A DNA stretch of 64,000 nt from contig JBBDIE010000139.1 of the NCBI GenBank assembly GCA_040880545.1, forward strand, positions 1 through 64,000, given 5' to 3'. Position numbers and translations under genes: made by a program. Source of the DNA: M55B112 sp040880545 (GTDB taxonomy: Bacteria > Bacteroidota > Bacteroidia > Bacteroidales > GCA-2748055). Position 1 is the first letter of the stretch, and each line of letters starts with the position of its first letter. Of this stretch, positions 9,869 through 18,656 are shown piece by piece. The notes beneath the pieces are model-generated. The model was not told the DNA's origin. It saw only the letters and a program-made list of their open reading frames with translations, and did no database searches.

Positions 9869-9876
9869 TATTTTTG
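9869..9876 (+). promoter_or_regulatory. -7 box of the pbp1A promoter
   Basis: TATTTTTG at 9869-9876 matches TAnnTTTG fully. Transcription would start near 9883, 12 nt before the ATG at 9895. The box overlaps the TTG at 9874 that begins the longest open frame, which argues that the TTG is not the start codon. No convincing -33 box was seen. Confidence 0.55.
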
Positions 9877-9894
9877 TATCAAACAACTTCCAAA

Positions 9895-12234
9895 ATGGTA
9901 AAAAAAGCCAATAACCACACGCTATATCTCTCGATTCTCTGGTCATTATACGCTCTTGGCTTTCTTTTTGTTATTATTCTTTTCACAATGATAGCAAAAG
10001 GAAAGATGGGATTTATGCCCACTTTCGAAGAACTTGAGAACCCCCAAACCAATCTGGCATCGGAAATATATACAGATAACGGTCAACTTCTCGATAAGTT
10101 CTTTATTGAGAACAGAACCCTGATCCGGTATGATGAACTTTCCCCGTTCCTGGTCGATGCCCTGGTAGCTACGGAAGATGTGAGATATAAAAAACATTCA
10201 GGCATCGACTTTCGAAGTCTGACCCGGGTATTTGTTAAATCACTTTTGCTTGGCCAGGATGCGGGTGGGGGAAGTACCATCTCCCAGCAGCTTGCCAAAA
10301 ACCTCTTTCCCAGGGATACAAATTATTATTCCAACAAGGTTGGAAGAGCTGTACATATGGCCGTGACAAAATTCAAGGAATGGAACACGGCAGTAAGGCT
10401 GGAGCGAAGCTATACCAAAAGTGAGATCCTTACCATGTACCTTAATACCGTTCCCTTTGGCGGTGAGGCTATTATTGGGATTAAATCGGCATCCAGGACT
10501 TTCTTCGATACTTCCCCGGATTCACTGAAACTGGAGGAGGCGGCCATTCTGGTGGGGATGCTGAAGGCTCCGTCGCGATATAATCCTTACCGGAATCCTG
10601 AAAACGCCCTTGGCCGGAGGAATGTGGTAATCGATCAGATGGTGAAGTATGAACGTTTAGATGAAGAAATTGCAGATTCCGTAAAGCGGATTCCGGTTAA
10701 TGCATTTTACAATATTGCCGGGCATATGCAGGGACGGGCAAATCATTTTCGCACCTTCCTCAGGGTGAGCATGACTGCTGAAAAGCCCATAAGAAGTGAG
10801 TATGCGAATCCGGACAACTACAACAGAGATTCATTACGGTGGGCCAATGACCCATTGTATGGATGGATCTATAAAAACCCCAGGCCCGACGGCACAAATT
10901 ATAATATTTACAGAGACGGGCTGAATATCTATACTACCATCAATATGAATATGCAGGAGTATGCCGAGGAGGCCATGGAAGAGCATCTCAGGGAGTATCT
11001 TCAGCCTGCATTTTTCCGGGAGAAGAAGGGCAGGCCAAATGCGCCTTTTGAAGATATCGACCGGGAAGAGATTGAGAGGAACATGACAAGGGCTATCAGA
11101 CAATCGGAGAGATACAAGAACCTGCGGGCGGCAGGTATGCCGGAAGATTCAATTATGATGATATTCCGTGAACGCAGGGAGACAGCTGTATTTACATGGA
11201 GAGGCCTTACCGATACGGTGATGAGTCCCTACGACTCCATCCGCTATCTGAAACATATTCTCAGGGCGGGATTTATGGCCATGGAGCCCCGGTCGGGCCA
11301 GGTAAAGGCCTATGTGGGCGATCATAATTACAGGTATTTCCAGTATGACCATGTTACTCAGGGAAGACGGCAGGTGGGATCCACTGTGAAGCCTTTTCTC
11401 TATCTGTTGGCCATGCAGGAAGGGGTCTCTCCGTGCAAACAGATTCCCCTGGTGCCCATTACTTTCCAGGTGCTGGATTCGACCTGGACACCGAGGGCTC
11501 CGGGTACCAACCCCCAAGCAGGCAAGTATGTCACGTTGAAATGGGGACTTGCCAATTCACATAACTGGGTTACCGCCTGGCTGTTTAAAAACTACCATCC
11601 CGAAAATGTGATCCAGCTCATGCGAAAAATGGGAATCACCTCCCCGATTGATGCCGTACCATCAATGATCCTTGGTCCGGCCGATATTTCACTGGAGGAG
11701 ATGGTGGGAGCTTTTAATACCTTTGGAAACCAGGGTATTTATGTTAGTCCGACCTATGTAACCCGGATCGAAGATAAGTATGGAAATGTAATTTCAACCT
11801 TCATGCCGCAGGAGATTGAAGCGATCAGTGAGGAGACGGCATACCTGATGTTAACTTTACTCAAAGCAGTAGTAGACCGGGGAACCGCGGGTAGGTTACG
11901 CTATTTTTATGAGTTTACCGGTGAAATAGCCGGTAAAACAGGAACCACACAGAACCAGAGCGACGGATGGTTTATGGGTATAACTCCCCAATTGGCAGCT
12001 GGTGTATGGGTGGGGGGTGAGGACCGGTCCATCCATTTTGACGACCTTGGAATGGGAGCCGGGGGAAATATGGCGCTGCCCATCTGGGGAAAGTTTTTTG
12101 AAAAGGTATATGCCGACAGCACGCTGGGCATCACACAGGAAGAAATATTCCAGAAACCGGTTGGTTTTCGGATGGACCTGGATTGCCAGGATGTATCCGA
12201 CAAACCATTTTCAACAGATTTCAATGATTTCTGA
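9895..12234 (+). CDS. Class A penicillin-binding protein (PBP1A type)
   Basis: A bifunctional peptidoglycan synthase anchored by one helix (about residues 12-34 from the ATG at 9895) and facing the periplasm. The GT51 glycosyltransferase domain shows the catalytic glutamate in TEDVRYKKHSGID (about residue 94) and the motif GGGSTISQQLAKNL, followed by RSYTKSEILTMYLN. The transpeptidase domain has the SxxK serine in GSTVKP (about S496), SHN (about 555) and KTGTT (about 681). The 779-residue length is normal. The start was moved 21 bp downstream of a TTG that falls inside the -7 box. Its stop TGA directly abuts the stop of the convergent ABC gene (TGA|TCA), with no intergenic base. Confidence 0.95.
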   Translation: MVKKANNHTLYLSILWSLYALGFLFVIILFTMIAKGKMGFMPTFEELENPQTNLASEIYTDNGQLLDKFFIENRTLIRYDELSPFLVDALVATEDVRYKKHSGIDFRSLTRVFVKSLLLGQDAGGGSTISQQLAKNLFPRDTNYYSNKVGRAVHMAVTKFKEWNTAVRLERSYTKSEILTMYLNTVPFGGEAIIGIKSASRTFFDTSPDSLKLEEAAILVGMLKAPSRYNPYRNPENALGRRNVVIDQMVKYERLDEEIADSVKRIPVNAFYNIAGHMQGRANHFRTFLRVSMTAEKPIRSEYANPDNYNRDSLRWANDPLYGWIYKNPRPDGTNYNIYRDGLNIYTTINMNMQEYAEEAMEEHLREYLQPAFFREKKGRPNAPFEDIDREEIERNMTRAIRQSERYKNLRAAGMPEDSIMMIFRERRETAVFTWRGLTDTVMSPYDSIRYLKHILRAGFMAMEPRSGQVKAYVGDHNYRYFQYDHVTQGRRQVGSTVKPFLYLLAMQEGVSPCKQIPLVPITFQVLDSTWTPRAPGTNPQAGKYVTLKWGLANSHNWVTAWLFKNYHPENVIQLMRKMGITSPIDAVPSMILGPADISLEEMVGAFNTFGNQGIYVSPTYVTRIEDKYGNVISTFMPQEIEAISEETAYLMLTLLKAVVDRGTAGRLRYFYEFTGEIAGKTGTTQNQSDGWFMGITPQLAAGVWVGGEDRSIHFDDLGMGAGGNMALPIWGKFFEKVYADSTLGITQEEIFQKPVGFRMDLDCQDVSDKPFSTDFNDF

Positions 12235-13881
12235 TCAGACCGGGATCGACTCTATCAGTTGCCTGGTATAAGGGTTGGAAGGATGGAGGTAGATTTGTTC
12301 CGAAGTTCCTGTTTCAATAATTTCGCCTTCTGACATGACCATCACCCGGTCGGACATATATTTTACCACTGTAAGATCATGGGAGATAAAGATATAGGTC
12401 AACTGAAACTCCTGTTTCAAGTCATTCAGCAGGTTGAGTATCCTGGCTTGTACACTTACATCCAGTGCTGATACACTTTCATCAAGAACTATAAATTCAG
12501 GCTGACAGGCGAGCGCCCTTGCAATACCAATACGTTGCCGCTGACCCCCTGAAAACTGGTGGGGATACAAATTGAGGATGTCGGCAGGCATTTCAACACG
12601 TTCAAGTAAATGGATAACCTGCGCTGCTGCCTGACGTTTCCCTTTTGCAAGACCATGAATCATCATGGGTTCCATCAATGTATTTCCAATGGTCATACCC
12701 GGATTCAATGAAGAATACGGATCCTGAAATACAATCTGAATTTTTCTCCTTACTTGTCGTAATTCTCTATTATTCATCTGGTTGAGAGGCCTTCCGCGAT
12801 AAATTACAGAACCGTTGTCGATATTGATCAGTTGAAGGATGGATCTTCCCAGGGTAGTTTTACCACAACCCGATTCACCGACCAGTCCCAGGGTTTCTCC
12901 CCTGAAGAGATCAAAGGAGACATCACGTACCGCATTGACTGGTCTGCCTTTACTCTTGAAGCGCACGTTCAGATCCTTTACCGTCAGCAAAACCTCACCG
13001 GAAGGAGGCCTGGAGGGCAGTGGTTCTGTTTTTGATAGTTTTGCGCTATTTTCCATAAAATCCTCAATGGTGAGGAGCCGTATGGGCTGGTTATCAAGTC
13101 CCGGCCTGCATGCCAGCAGCCCTTTGGCATAAGGGGTTTCCGGATTTTCCAGGACCTGATCCATCGTACCCGATTCAACGATCCTGCCTCCGTACATTAC
13201 GGACACTTCGTCGGCGATCTGTTTCAATACCAACAGATCGTGGGTAATAAATAATATACTCAGGTCAAATTTATCCCTGAGCTCCAGCAGGAGTTTGAGC
13301 AGGTTTTTCTGGACGGTTACATCCAGCGCAGTGGTTGGTTCATCCGCGATCAGTAACCCAGGGGATGTTGCAAGAGCCATGGCAATCATTACCCTTTGCC
13401 GCTGTCCCCCCGAAAGTTCATGGGGCCATGCATTGAATATCTTCTCAACATCGGGAAGTTTTACTTCACGGAAAAGGTCAAGAATTTTTTCCCTGGTTTC
13501 AGCACGGTTATATTTCTTTAGTTTGAGCAGTGGTTCCATGGCCTGCTTACCACATCTCATGGAGGGATTCAGGGAAGTCATGGGTTCCTGGAAAATCATG
13601 GAGATCCTGTTGCCACGGATATTGTTCAGCGTTTTTGTGGAAGCAGTAAGCAGGTCATGGCTGCCATCATGATCATGGAACATGATCGTCCCCGACGTAG
13701 CGTTAACCCCCGGGGGCAGAAGGCCCAGGACAGACAAGGCAGTGATGGTCTTACCCGATCCCGATTCCCCAACCAGTCCAGTGATCGTACTTCTTTTTAA
13801 CTCCAGTGATACATGTTCTGTTATTCTGTTTTTACCTGCATGAATCCCCAGGTCCTTTATCTCCAGTAAAAGGTCATTCAT
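12235..13881 (-). CDS. Fused dipeptide/oligopeptide ABC ATPase (OppD-OppF)
   Basis: A single 548-residue protein joins two ABC ATPase domains of the peptide/nickel (Opp/Dpp, YejF-like) family. Domain 1 (about 1-255) has GESGSGKT, LSGGQRQRV and LLIADEPTTALD. Domain 2 (about 290-548) has GESGCGKT, FSGGQRQRI and FIVLDESVSALD. Each is followed by the oligopeptide-transporter C-terminal segment (e.g. ENPETPYAKGLL, HPSNPYTRQLIESI). The ATG at 13881 overlaps the upstream gene by 8 bp. No permease or binding protein lies nearby, so the membrane partners must be encoded elsewhere and the substrate is unknown. Confidence 0.92.
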   Translation of the reverse strand: MNDLLLEIKDLGIHAGKNRITEHVSLELKRSTITGLVGESGSGKTITALSVLGLLPPGVNATSGTIMFHDHDGSHDLLTASTKTLNNIRGNRISMIFQEPMTSLNPSMRCGKQAMEPLLKLKKYNRAETREKILDLFREVKLPDVEKIFNAWPHELSGGQRQRVMIAMALATSPGLLIADEPTTALDVTVQKNLLKLLLELRDKFDLSILFITHDLLVLKQIADEVSVMYGGRIVESGTMDQVLENPETPYAKGLLACRPGLDNQPIRLLTIEDFMENSAKLSKTEPLPSRPPSGEVLLTVKDLNVRFKSKGRPVNAVRDVSFDLFRGETLGLVGESGCGKTTLGRSILQLINIDNGSVIYRGRPLNQMNNRELRQVRRKIQIVFQDPYSSLNPGMTIGNTLMEPMMIHGLAKGKRQAAAQVIHLLERVEMPADILNLYPHQFSGGQRQRIGIARALACQPEFIVLDESVSALDVSVQARILNLLNDLKQEFQLTYIFISHDLTVVKYMSDRVMVMSEGEIIETGTSEQIYLHPSNPYTRQLIESIPV

Positions 13882-14359
13882 GTTCCCTTCTTTTTCTGAA
13901 TACCACCACTTTATTTCCATTAAGTTCAATATCCCAGCTGGAGTGCATAATATTTTTAGCTTTCCTGTAGTAAAGCAAGGTCCTTATACTTGCGGCTGAA
14001 GTATCATGATCATCCTTGAATTCCCCGCTAAATTCATAACTGGTGGAATAGCCATGATAGTGGTGATAGATTCTGATAATTTCAGCTACTGTAGCGATAA
14101 CCCTGTAAACTTCACCACGATTTGTTTCACTGTATTCATCCTCAAACTCCTCATTTAATACGCTGAAATTGATGATATTACCCAGGTAGTTATCCCTTTT
14201 CTTTGCAAACAGTACCTCATATCTCAAACCACTGCCGGTTTCAAAATAGTAGGTGGATCCCGATGGAATGTCGGGTTTTTCAATTTCGTAATGGGGCACG
14301 CTGGGAGCATAATCTTCCCTCAAAAGCGGCGGATATTCATTGTTCTCCTGGTCATTCAT
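13874..14359 (-). CDS. Conserved hypothetical protein between radA and the ABC gene
   Basis: A 161-residue soluble protein that I do not recognise. It has no signal peptide or membrane helix. It is acidic in the N-terminal half and rich in Tyr/Phe/His (e.g. IRIYHHYHGYSTSYEF, about 93-109), and ends in a basic RKRREHE tail. The pattern of alternating hydrophobic residues (GLRYEVLFAKK, NKVVVFRKR) suggests an alpha/beta or beta-rich fold. Its ATG overlaps the radA stop by one base (TAATG) and its end overlaps the ABC gene by 8 bp, so it is translated within the same operon. Function unknown. Confidence 0.7.
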   Translation of the reverse strand: MNDQENNEYPPLLREDYAPSVPHYEIEKPDIPSGSTYYFETGSGLRYEVLFAKKRDNYLGNIINFSVLNEEFEDEYSETNRGEVYRVIATVAEIIRIYHHYHGYSTSYEFSGEFKDDHDTSAASIRTLLYYRKAKNIMHSSWDIELNGNKVVVFRKRREHE

Positions 14360-15717
14360 TATCCGAACAGGTGTTTTGGCAATTCCTGAATTTTGGCGAG
14401 TTTAATGATTTCGATTTCAAATCTGCCATTAAATATCGCTTTATCATTATATGCTGATACAAATATAGTGCTAAAACCAAGTTTTTGTGCTTCAGAGATA
14501 CGTTGGTCCATTCTGTTTGCAGGCCGGATTTCACCCGAGAGGCCTACCTCACCGGCGAAACAAGTGTTTTTTGCCAGGGCGATATCCACTGTAGAACTGA
14601 GAACTGCACTCACAATGGCCAGGTCCGTTGCCGGATCATCCACCCGTAATCCACCGGCAATATTAATGAAAACATCTTTACTTGACAGATGGAAATTTGC
14701 CCGCTTTTCGAGCACCGCAAGTAACATGTTCAACCTTCTGATATCGAACCCGTTGGATGTTCGCTGCGGCGTCCCGTAAGCGGCGGTACTCACCAGCGCC
14801 TGGGTTTCGATCATCAGGGGTCTGATCCCTTCAATATTTGCTGCTACAGCCGATCCGCTCAGATCGTCGGTATGTTGATTTAATAATACTTCTGAGGGAT
14901 TTGCAACTTCGGCGAGGCCGTCGTTTCTCATTTCAAAGACACCCAGCTCGGAAGTTGAACCAAACCTGTTCTTGCTGGCTCTCAATATTCGGTAAATATG
15001 GTGTGAATCGCCTTCAAACTGGAGCACCGTATCCACGATATGTTCCAGGATCTTTGGCCCTGCGAGACTTCCCTCCTTGGTGATGTGTCCAATGAGAACC
15101 ACCGGTATGCCGGTCTGTTTCGCCACTCTCAGCAACTGGGCTGCACACTCCCTTACCTGCGAGACACTGCCAGGGGTGGATTCAATCTCCTCCGAGAAAA
15201 GTGTCTGGATGGAATCGATGATCACAAGGGCAGGCTTTGTTTGGCTGATATGGTTTATGATTGCCTGGAGCGAAGTTTCTGAAAGGACCAGGGTGAGATC
15301 GTTGAGGCTGCCCAGCCGTTCGGCCCTCATCTTAATTTGTTGCGGACTCTCCTCCCCGGAGACATACAGGGCTGAGGCTTCAAATTTCAGGGCGATCTGC
15401 AATGCAAGGGTAGATTTACCGATTCCGGGTTCACCACCAATCAATACCAGGGAACCGGGAACAAGACCTCCGCCGAGAACCCTGTTGAATTCAGTATTCC
15501 TGGTGTCATACCGTTCCGTCCTGTCTGAATGAACTTCGGTAATCTTTTCAGGGACAGATCGTTGACCGGGGATTGCTTCAAAACGTTTTGTGGGAGATTT
15601 GTGGATCACCTGCTCGGTGTATGTGTTCCATTCACCACAACTGTTACATTTTCCAACCCATTTGGGCGATTCAGCTCCACAGCTTTGACAGACGAATACA
15701 CTTTTAGTTTTTGCCAT
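14359..15717 (-). CDS. radA: DNA repair protein RadA
   Basis: RadA is a RecA-like ATPase and branch-migration helicase acting in recombinational repair. The 452-residue protein shows the whole family pattern. There is an N-terminal zinc finger (CQSCGAESPKWVGKCNSC, about residues 10-27) and a Walker A GGEPGIGKS near residue 94. The RadA-specific KNRFG motif lies in SKNRFGSTSE (about residue 250), and the C-terminal domain is Lon-protease-like (about 280-450). It precedes the small unknown gene with a one-base overlap. Confidence 0.97.
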   Translation of the reverse strand: MAKTKSVFVCQSCGAESPKWVGKCNSCGEWNTYTEQVIHKSPTKRFEAIPGQRSVPEKITEVHSDRTERYDTRNTEFNRVLGGGLVPGSLVLIGGEPGIGKSTLALQIALKFEASALYVSGEESPQQIKMRAERLGSLNDLTLVLSETSLQAIINHISQTKPALVIIDSIQTLFSEEIESTPGSVSQVRECAAQLLRVAKQTGIPVVLIGHITKEGSLAGPKILEHIVDTVLQFEGDSHHIYRILRASKNRFGSTSELGVFEMRNDGLAEVANPSEVLLNQHTDDLSGSAVAANIEGIRPLMIETQALVSTAAYGTPQRTSNGFDIRRLNMLLAVLEKRANFHLSSKDVFINIAGGLRVDDPATDLAIVSAVLSSTVDIALAKNTCFAGEVGLSGEIRPANRMDQRISEAQKLGFSTIFVSAYNDKAIFNGRFEIEIIKLAKIQELPKHLFG

Positions 15718-15765
15718 AGCATCATAATACCATGTGTAAAGGTAATCATTAGACGGATAATACAG

Positions 15766-16257
15766 CTACCGGTTCCTTGATTTATCGATGAGTTTGGATG
15801 AAGAAAATCCTTCAAGCAGCGGAACGGAATAGGTTCGTCCACCAATGGTGGCCATATATTTTGAGCCCACGATTTCTTCAATGCGGTAATCACCACCCTT
15901 TACCAGTATATCAGGGTTGATCTCTCTGATCAGTTCCAGGGGGGTCTCTTCAGAGAAGACCACCACGTAATCAACTACCTCCAGGGATGCAAGAATGACC
16001 GCCCTGGCATCTTCATCCAGTACAGGCCTTGATTCGCCTTTAAGCATTTTTACGGAGGTGTCTGAATTTAAACCGACAACCAGGATGTCGCCATATTGTT
16101 TTGCTGTTGTGAGCAGGTGAATATGTCCGGGATGGAGTATGTCGAAACAGCCGTTTGTGAATACAATTTTTTTTCCTTCTGCCAATTTATTTCGCAGCAC
16201 ACTGGCGATCATTTCCCGTGAAATGATTTTATTCTCTATGTCTTCATGGTTTTTCAA
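15766..16257 (-). CDS. rfaE2: RfaE2-type cytidylyltransferase-fold nucleotidyltransferase
   Basis: A stand-alone 163-residue nucleotidyltransferase. It resembles the C-terminal half of HldE (D-glycero-beta-D-manno-heptose 1-phosphate adenylyltransferase, also called RfaE2). The HxGH motif lies in GCFDILHPGHIHLL, with SDTSVKMLKG and the RPVLDEDARA segment typical of RfaE2. NPDILVKGGDY closes the active site. It would activate a sugar phosphate with ATP for LPS-type glycan assembly; a glycerol-3-phosphate cytidylyltransferase is the main alternative. Its start overlaps the preceding flippase-like gene by 14 bp. Confidence 0.85.
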   Translation of the reverse strand: MKNHEDIENKIISREMIASVLRNKLAEGKKIVFTNGCFDILHPGHIHLLTTAKQYGDILVVGLNSDTSVKMLKGESRPVLDEDARAVILASLEVVDYVVVFSEETPLELIREINPDILVKGGDYRIEEIVGSKYMATIGGRTYSVPLLEGFSSSKLIDKSRNR

Positions 16258-17287
16258 ATTCCTCTAATTTAGCATTTGCACGCTGTTTTCTTTTTTTTGA
16301 AAACAGGAAGATCATGGCAACACTTCCCAGTACAAGTATAAGCAAAGTTTGAGATTCGTGCTGCAAGGTTGCAAAAACAAGCCCTTCAGTTAAATCAAGA
16401 CCGTAGACAAAATGGAGTCCCCGGGAGACAATCCAATGGAAGGCTCCGATACCGCTTTGTACCGGGACAGCCATCCCCATGCTTCCGATCACAAGTAGGA
16501 ATATTCCATCCACAAATTTCAGGTCACCCGTAATATCAGGCAGGGAAAAGACGATCACCCAGGTCATGAGAGCATAATTGAACCAGATAAACAGGGTATG
16601 GAAAAGAAACTCCCATTTACGCTCCATTTTCAGGACTGTTTTCAGGCCGGATGCCACTCCTTTCATGAGTTGCAGCAGCTTCTGTGCAGGTTTCAGCATA
16701 GCGATTCTTCTCCGGAAGAGGTAGAGGGACACGAGTACCAGGACCGCAATCCCGGAAATCAGTATCCAGAATACCATACTTTCTCCAAATATGCCGGTTA
16801 TTTTGTCTCCCAGGGGAGTAAAAATATAATCACTGAAAAAAGCACCGAATTTTTCAAACCGGGCGATCAGCAGGATGAAAAATATAATGAACATGGAGAT
16901 CAGGTCGATTGCTCTTTCCACGATCACAGTACCAATCAGGGCATCTACGGGGATTTTCTCTTTTTTACCCAGGGAGATGCAGCGGGTAACCTCTCCCATC
17001 CTTGGAAGGGCATAATTGGCCAGGTAACCAAAAAGTACTGCATTCACTGTGTTCCAGAGTCCGGGCTTGTAATTCAAGGGTTCGATCAGGATGATCCACC
17101 TCCTGGCACGGCTAAAATGGGCAAGGACCGCAAACAAAAGAGATAGGGCGATCCAGCTATATTTTGCATTCCTGAAATGGCTTCCCATTTCTGAAAAGTC
17201 AATACCCCTGAACGCAAAATAAAGTAATATTATTCCAATTGCAAGAAACAGAAAGAACCTTGCTATTTGACGGATCGATTTATTCAA
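16244..17287 (-). CDS. Flippase-like membrane protein (UPF0104 / LPG-synthase TM family)
   Basis: A 347-residue integral membrane protein of the lysylphosphatidylglycerol synthase transmembrane / UPF0104 family (AglD-like). About eight hydrophobic segments are visible, and the family motifs NALPRMGE (as NYALPRMGEV) and PVQSGIGAFHW are present. Members are associated with lipid or glycolipid flipping or lipid modification. There is no C-terminal aminoacyl-transferase domain, so lysyl transfer is not expected. The C-terminus is strongly basic (SKKRKQRANAK). It lies 8 bp after panD and overlaps rfaE2 by 14 bp. Substrate unknown. Confidence 0.82.
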   Translation of the reverse strand: MNKSIRQIARFFLFLAIGIILLYFAFRGIDFSEMGSHFRNAKYSWIALSLLFAVLAHFSRARRWIILIEPLNYKPGLWNTVNAVLFGYLANYALPRMGEVTRCISLGKKEKIPVDALIGTVIVERAIDLISMFIIFFILLIARFEKFGAFFSDYIFTPLGDKITGIFGESMVFWILISGIAVLVLVSLYLFRRRIAMLKPAQKLLQLMKGVASGLKTVLKMERKWEFLFHTLFIWFNYALMTWVIVFSLPDITGDLKFVDGIFLLVIGSMGMAVPVQSGIGAFHWIVSRGLHFVYGLDLTEGLVFATLQHESQTLLILVLGSVAMIFLFSKKRKQRANAKLEEFEKP

Positions 17288-17295
17288 AATTTTTA

Positions 17296-17646
17296 TCAGA
17301 TAAGTTTGTTGGTTGAAGTGTCGGGAAAGACAATGCTTGGTTGAAATGTTCTTGCCTCTTCAAAATCCATAGTTGCATAAGAGATGATGAGGATGATATC
17401 ACCAACATGTACCTTTCTGGCTGCCGCTCCGTTCATGCAGATTACGCCGCTTCCTCGTTCTCCTGTAATGACATAAGTTTCAAGGCGTTCACCATTGTTG
17501 ATATTCACTACCTGTACTTTTTCATTCTCGATCAGGTTGGCTGCATCCATCAGATCTTCATCTATGGTTAAACTTCCCACATAATTCAGGTTTGATTCGG
17601 TGATGGTGACCCTGTGTAACTTTGATTTTACAACTTCGATATTCAT
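17296..17646 (-). CDS. panD: Aspartate 1-decarboxylase
   Basis: PanD converts aspartate to beta-alanine for pantothenate/CoA synthesis. It is made as a proenzyme that cleaves itself to form a pyruvoyl group. The 116-residue protein has the self-cleavage site Gly24-Ser25 in NYVGSLTID, the conserved SKLHR motif (Lys9) and the GERGSGVICMNGAAA loop. It follows panC by 9 bp, so the two dedicated pantothenate enzymes are co-expressed. Confidence 0.97.
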   Translation of the reverse strand: MNIEVVKSKLHRVTITESNLNYVGSLTIDEDLMDAANLIENEKVQVVNINNGERLETYVITGERGSGVICMNGAAARKVHVGDIILIISYATMDFEEARTFQPSIVFPDTSTNKLI

Positions 17647-17655
17647 GCTACAAAT

Positions 17656-18498
17656 TTAATTAAAATAAATATTATCTATCAACCTGACACCCCCCAATAA
17701 TACGGCTATACAACCAACTTTATCCGCCGGACCGTTCCAGTGCAAAACCGGATGCAGGTGCTGGTCGTCCACAATTTCAAAATACTCCAGTGTTATCAGG
17801 GGGTGATGATCCATTGCTGATGTCACAAAACGCTGAATTTCACCGGGCATATGATTTTTTTTCATCTGTCTGGCCTGCTGCAGCGTTTCGTATATAAATG
17901 GGGCCGCAGCCCTTTCGGCTTGCCCCAGCAGACGGTTCCTGGAGCTCATGGCGAGTCCGTCCTTTTCACGGATGATGGGACAGCCGACGATCTCAATTTC
18001 CATATCGAGGATCGACGCCAGTTTTTTAATGACGGTTAACTGCTGGAAATCTTTTTTTCCAAAATAGGCTTTATCGGGGTTTGCCGCGTAAAAGAGTTTG
18101 CTTACGATTTGTGCAACTCCATTGAAATGACCTGGCCTGTATTTACCTTCCAGTACAGAATCGAGAGGAGAGAGATCAAAAATACGGGTATCTTTTTCCG
18201 GATACATCTCTTCAACGGAAGGGGCAAAAACAATATCAACCGGGTATTCCTGCAACATGGCAAGATCGGCTTCCATATCCCTGGGATACTGTTCCAGGTC
18301 ACGGGGGTCGTTGAACTGGGTCGGGTTTACAAAAATTGATACAACAATAAAATCCCCATTGCCGACAGCTGTTTCAATCAATGACAAATGCCCCTGGTGG
18401 AGGGCTCCCATGGTGGGTACAAGGCCGACCATTTTCCGGTCATTTCGGGCATCCCTGACTGCCTTTTTCAGCGCCTCTTTTTTAGCAATGATCTTCAT
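17656..18498 (-). CDS. panC: Pantothenate synthetase
   Basis: PanC ligates pantoate and beta-alanine using ATP. The 280-residue protein carries the adenylation-site motifs PTMGALHQGHLSLI, VSIFVNPTQF and FGKKDFQQL, and the KMS-like segment around LAMSSRNRLL. It is the first gene of a minus-strand run through panD, the flippase-like gene, rfaE2, radA, the unknown gene and the ABC ATPase. A TATCTTTG -7 box lies just upstream. Confidence 0.97.
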   Translation of the reverse strand: MKIIAKKEALKKAVRDARNDRKMVGLVPTMGALHQGHLSLIETAVGNGDFIVVSIFVNPTQFNDPRDLEQYPRDMEADLAMLQEYPVDIVFAPSVEEMYPEKDTRIFDLSPLDSVLEGKYRPGHFNGVAQIVSKLFYAANPDKAYFGKKDFQQLTVIKKLASILDMEIEIVGCPIIREKDGLAMSSRNRLLGQAERAAAPFIYETLQQARQMKKNHMPGEIQRFVTSAMDHHPLITLEYFEIVDDQHLHPVLHWNGPADKVGCIAVLLGGVRLIDNIYFN

Positions 18499-18515
18499 CT
18501 TTTTAAACGAAACGA

Positions 18516-18523
18516 CAAAGATA
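18516..18523 (-). promoter_or_regulatory. -7 box of the panC promoter
   Basis: On the minus strand TATCTTTG (plus CAAAGATA, 18516-18523) matches TAnnTTTG exactly. It lies 17 bp before the panC ATG and implies a very short leader. The -33 box is unclear. Confidence 0.5.
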
Positions 18524-18599
18524 GGGATTCCGCCTGTAAATAACCGTTCATCTTTTACAGAATCTGCTTTGCGTATAAGACTCCTGCATTTGTAATACC

Positions 18600-18629
18600 T
18601 TGGGGTCTAAATTATTTTTAGTACCTTTG
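18600..18629 (+). promoter_or_regulatory. Promoter of the GT5-like/DUF4270/glmS operon
   Basis: TTG at 18600-18602 lies 19 bp before TACCTTTG (18622-18629), an exact TAnnTTTG. Transcription would begin near 18636, about 20 nt before the ATG at 18657. Confidence 0.6.
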
Positions 18630-18656
18630 CATGATCAAAAATAAGTCCTGAAAATA

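Noticed and set aside
12225..12245. Possible bidirectional terminator at the pbp1A/ABC junction
   Set aside because: The stops abut as TGATCA, a 6-bp palindrome only; there is no stem of useful length.
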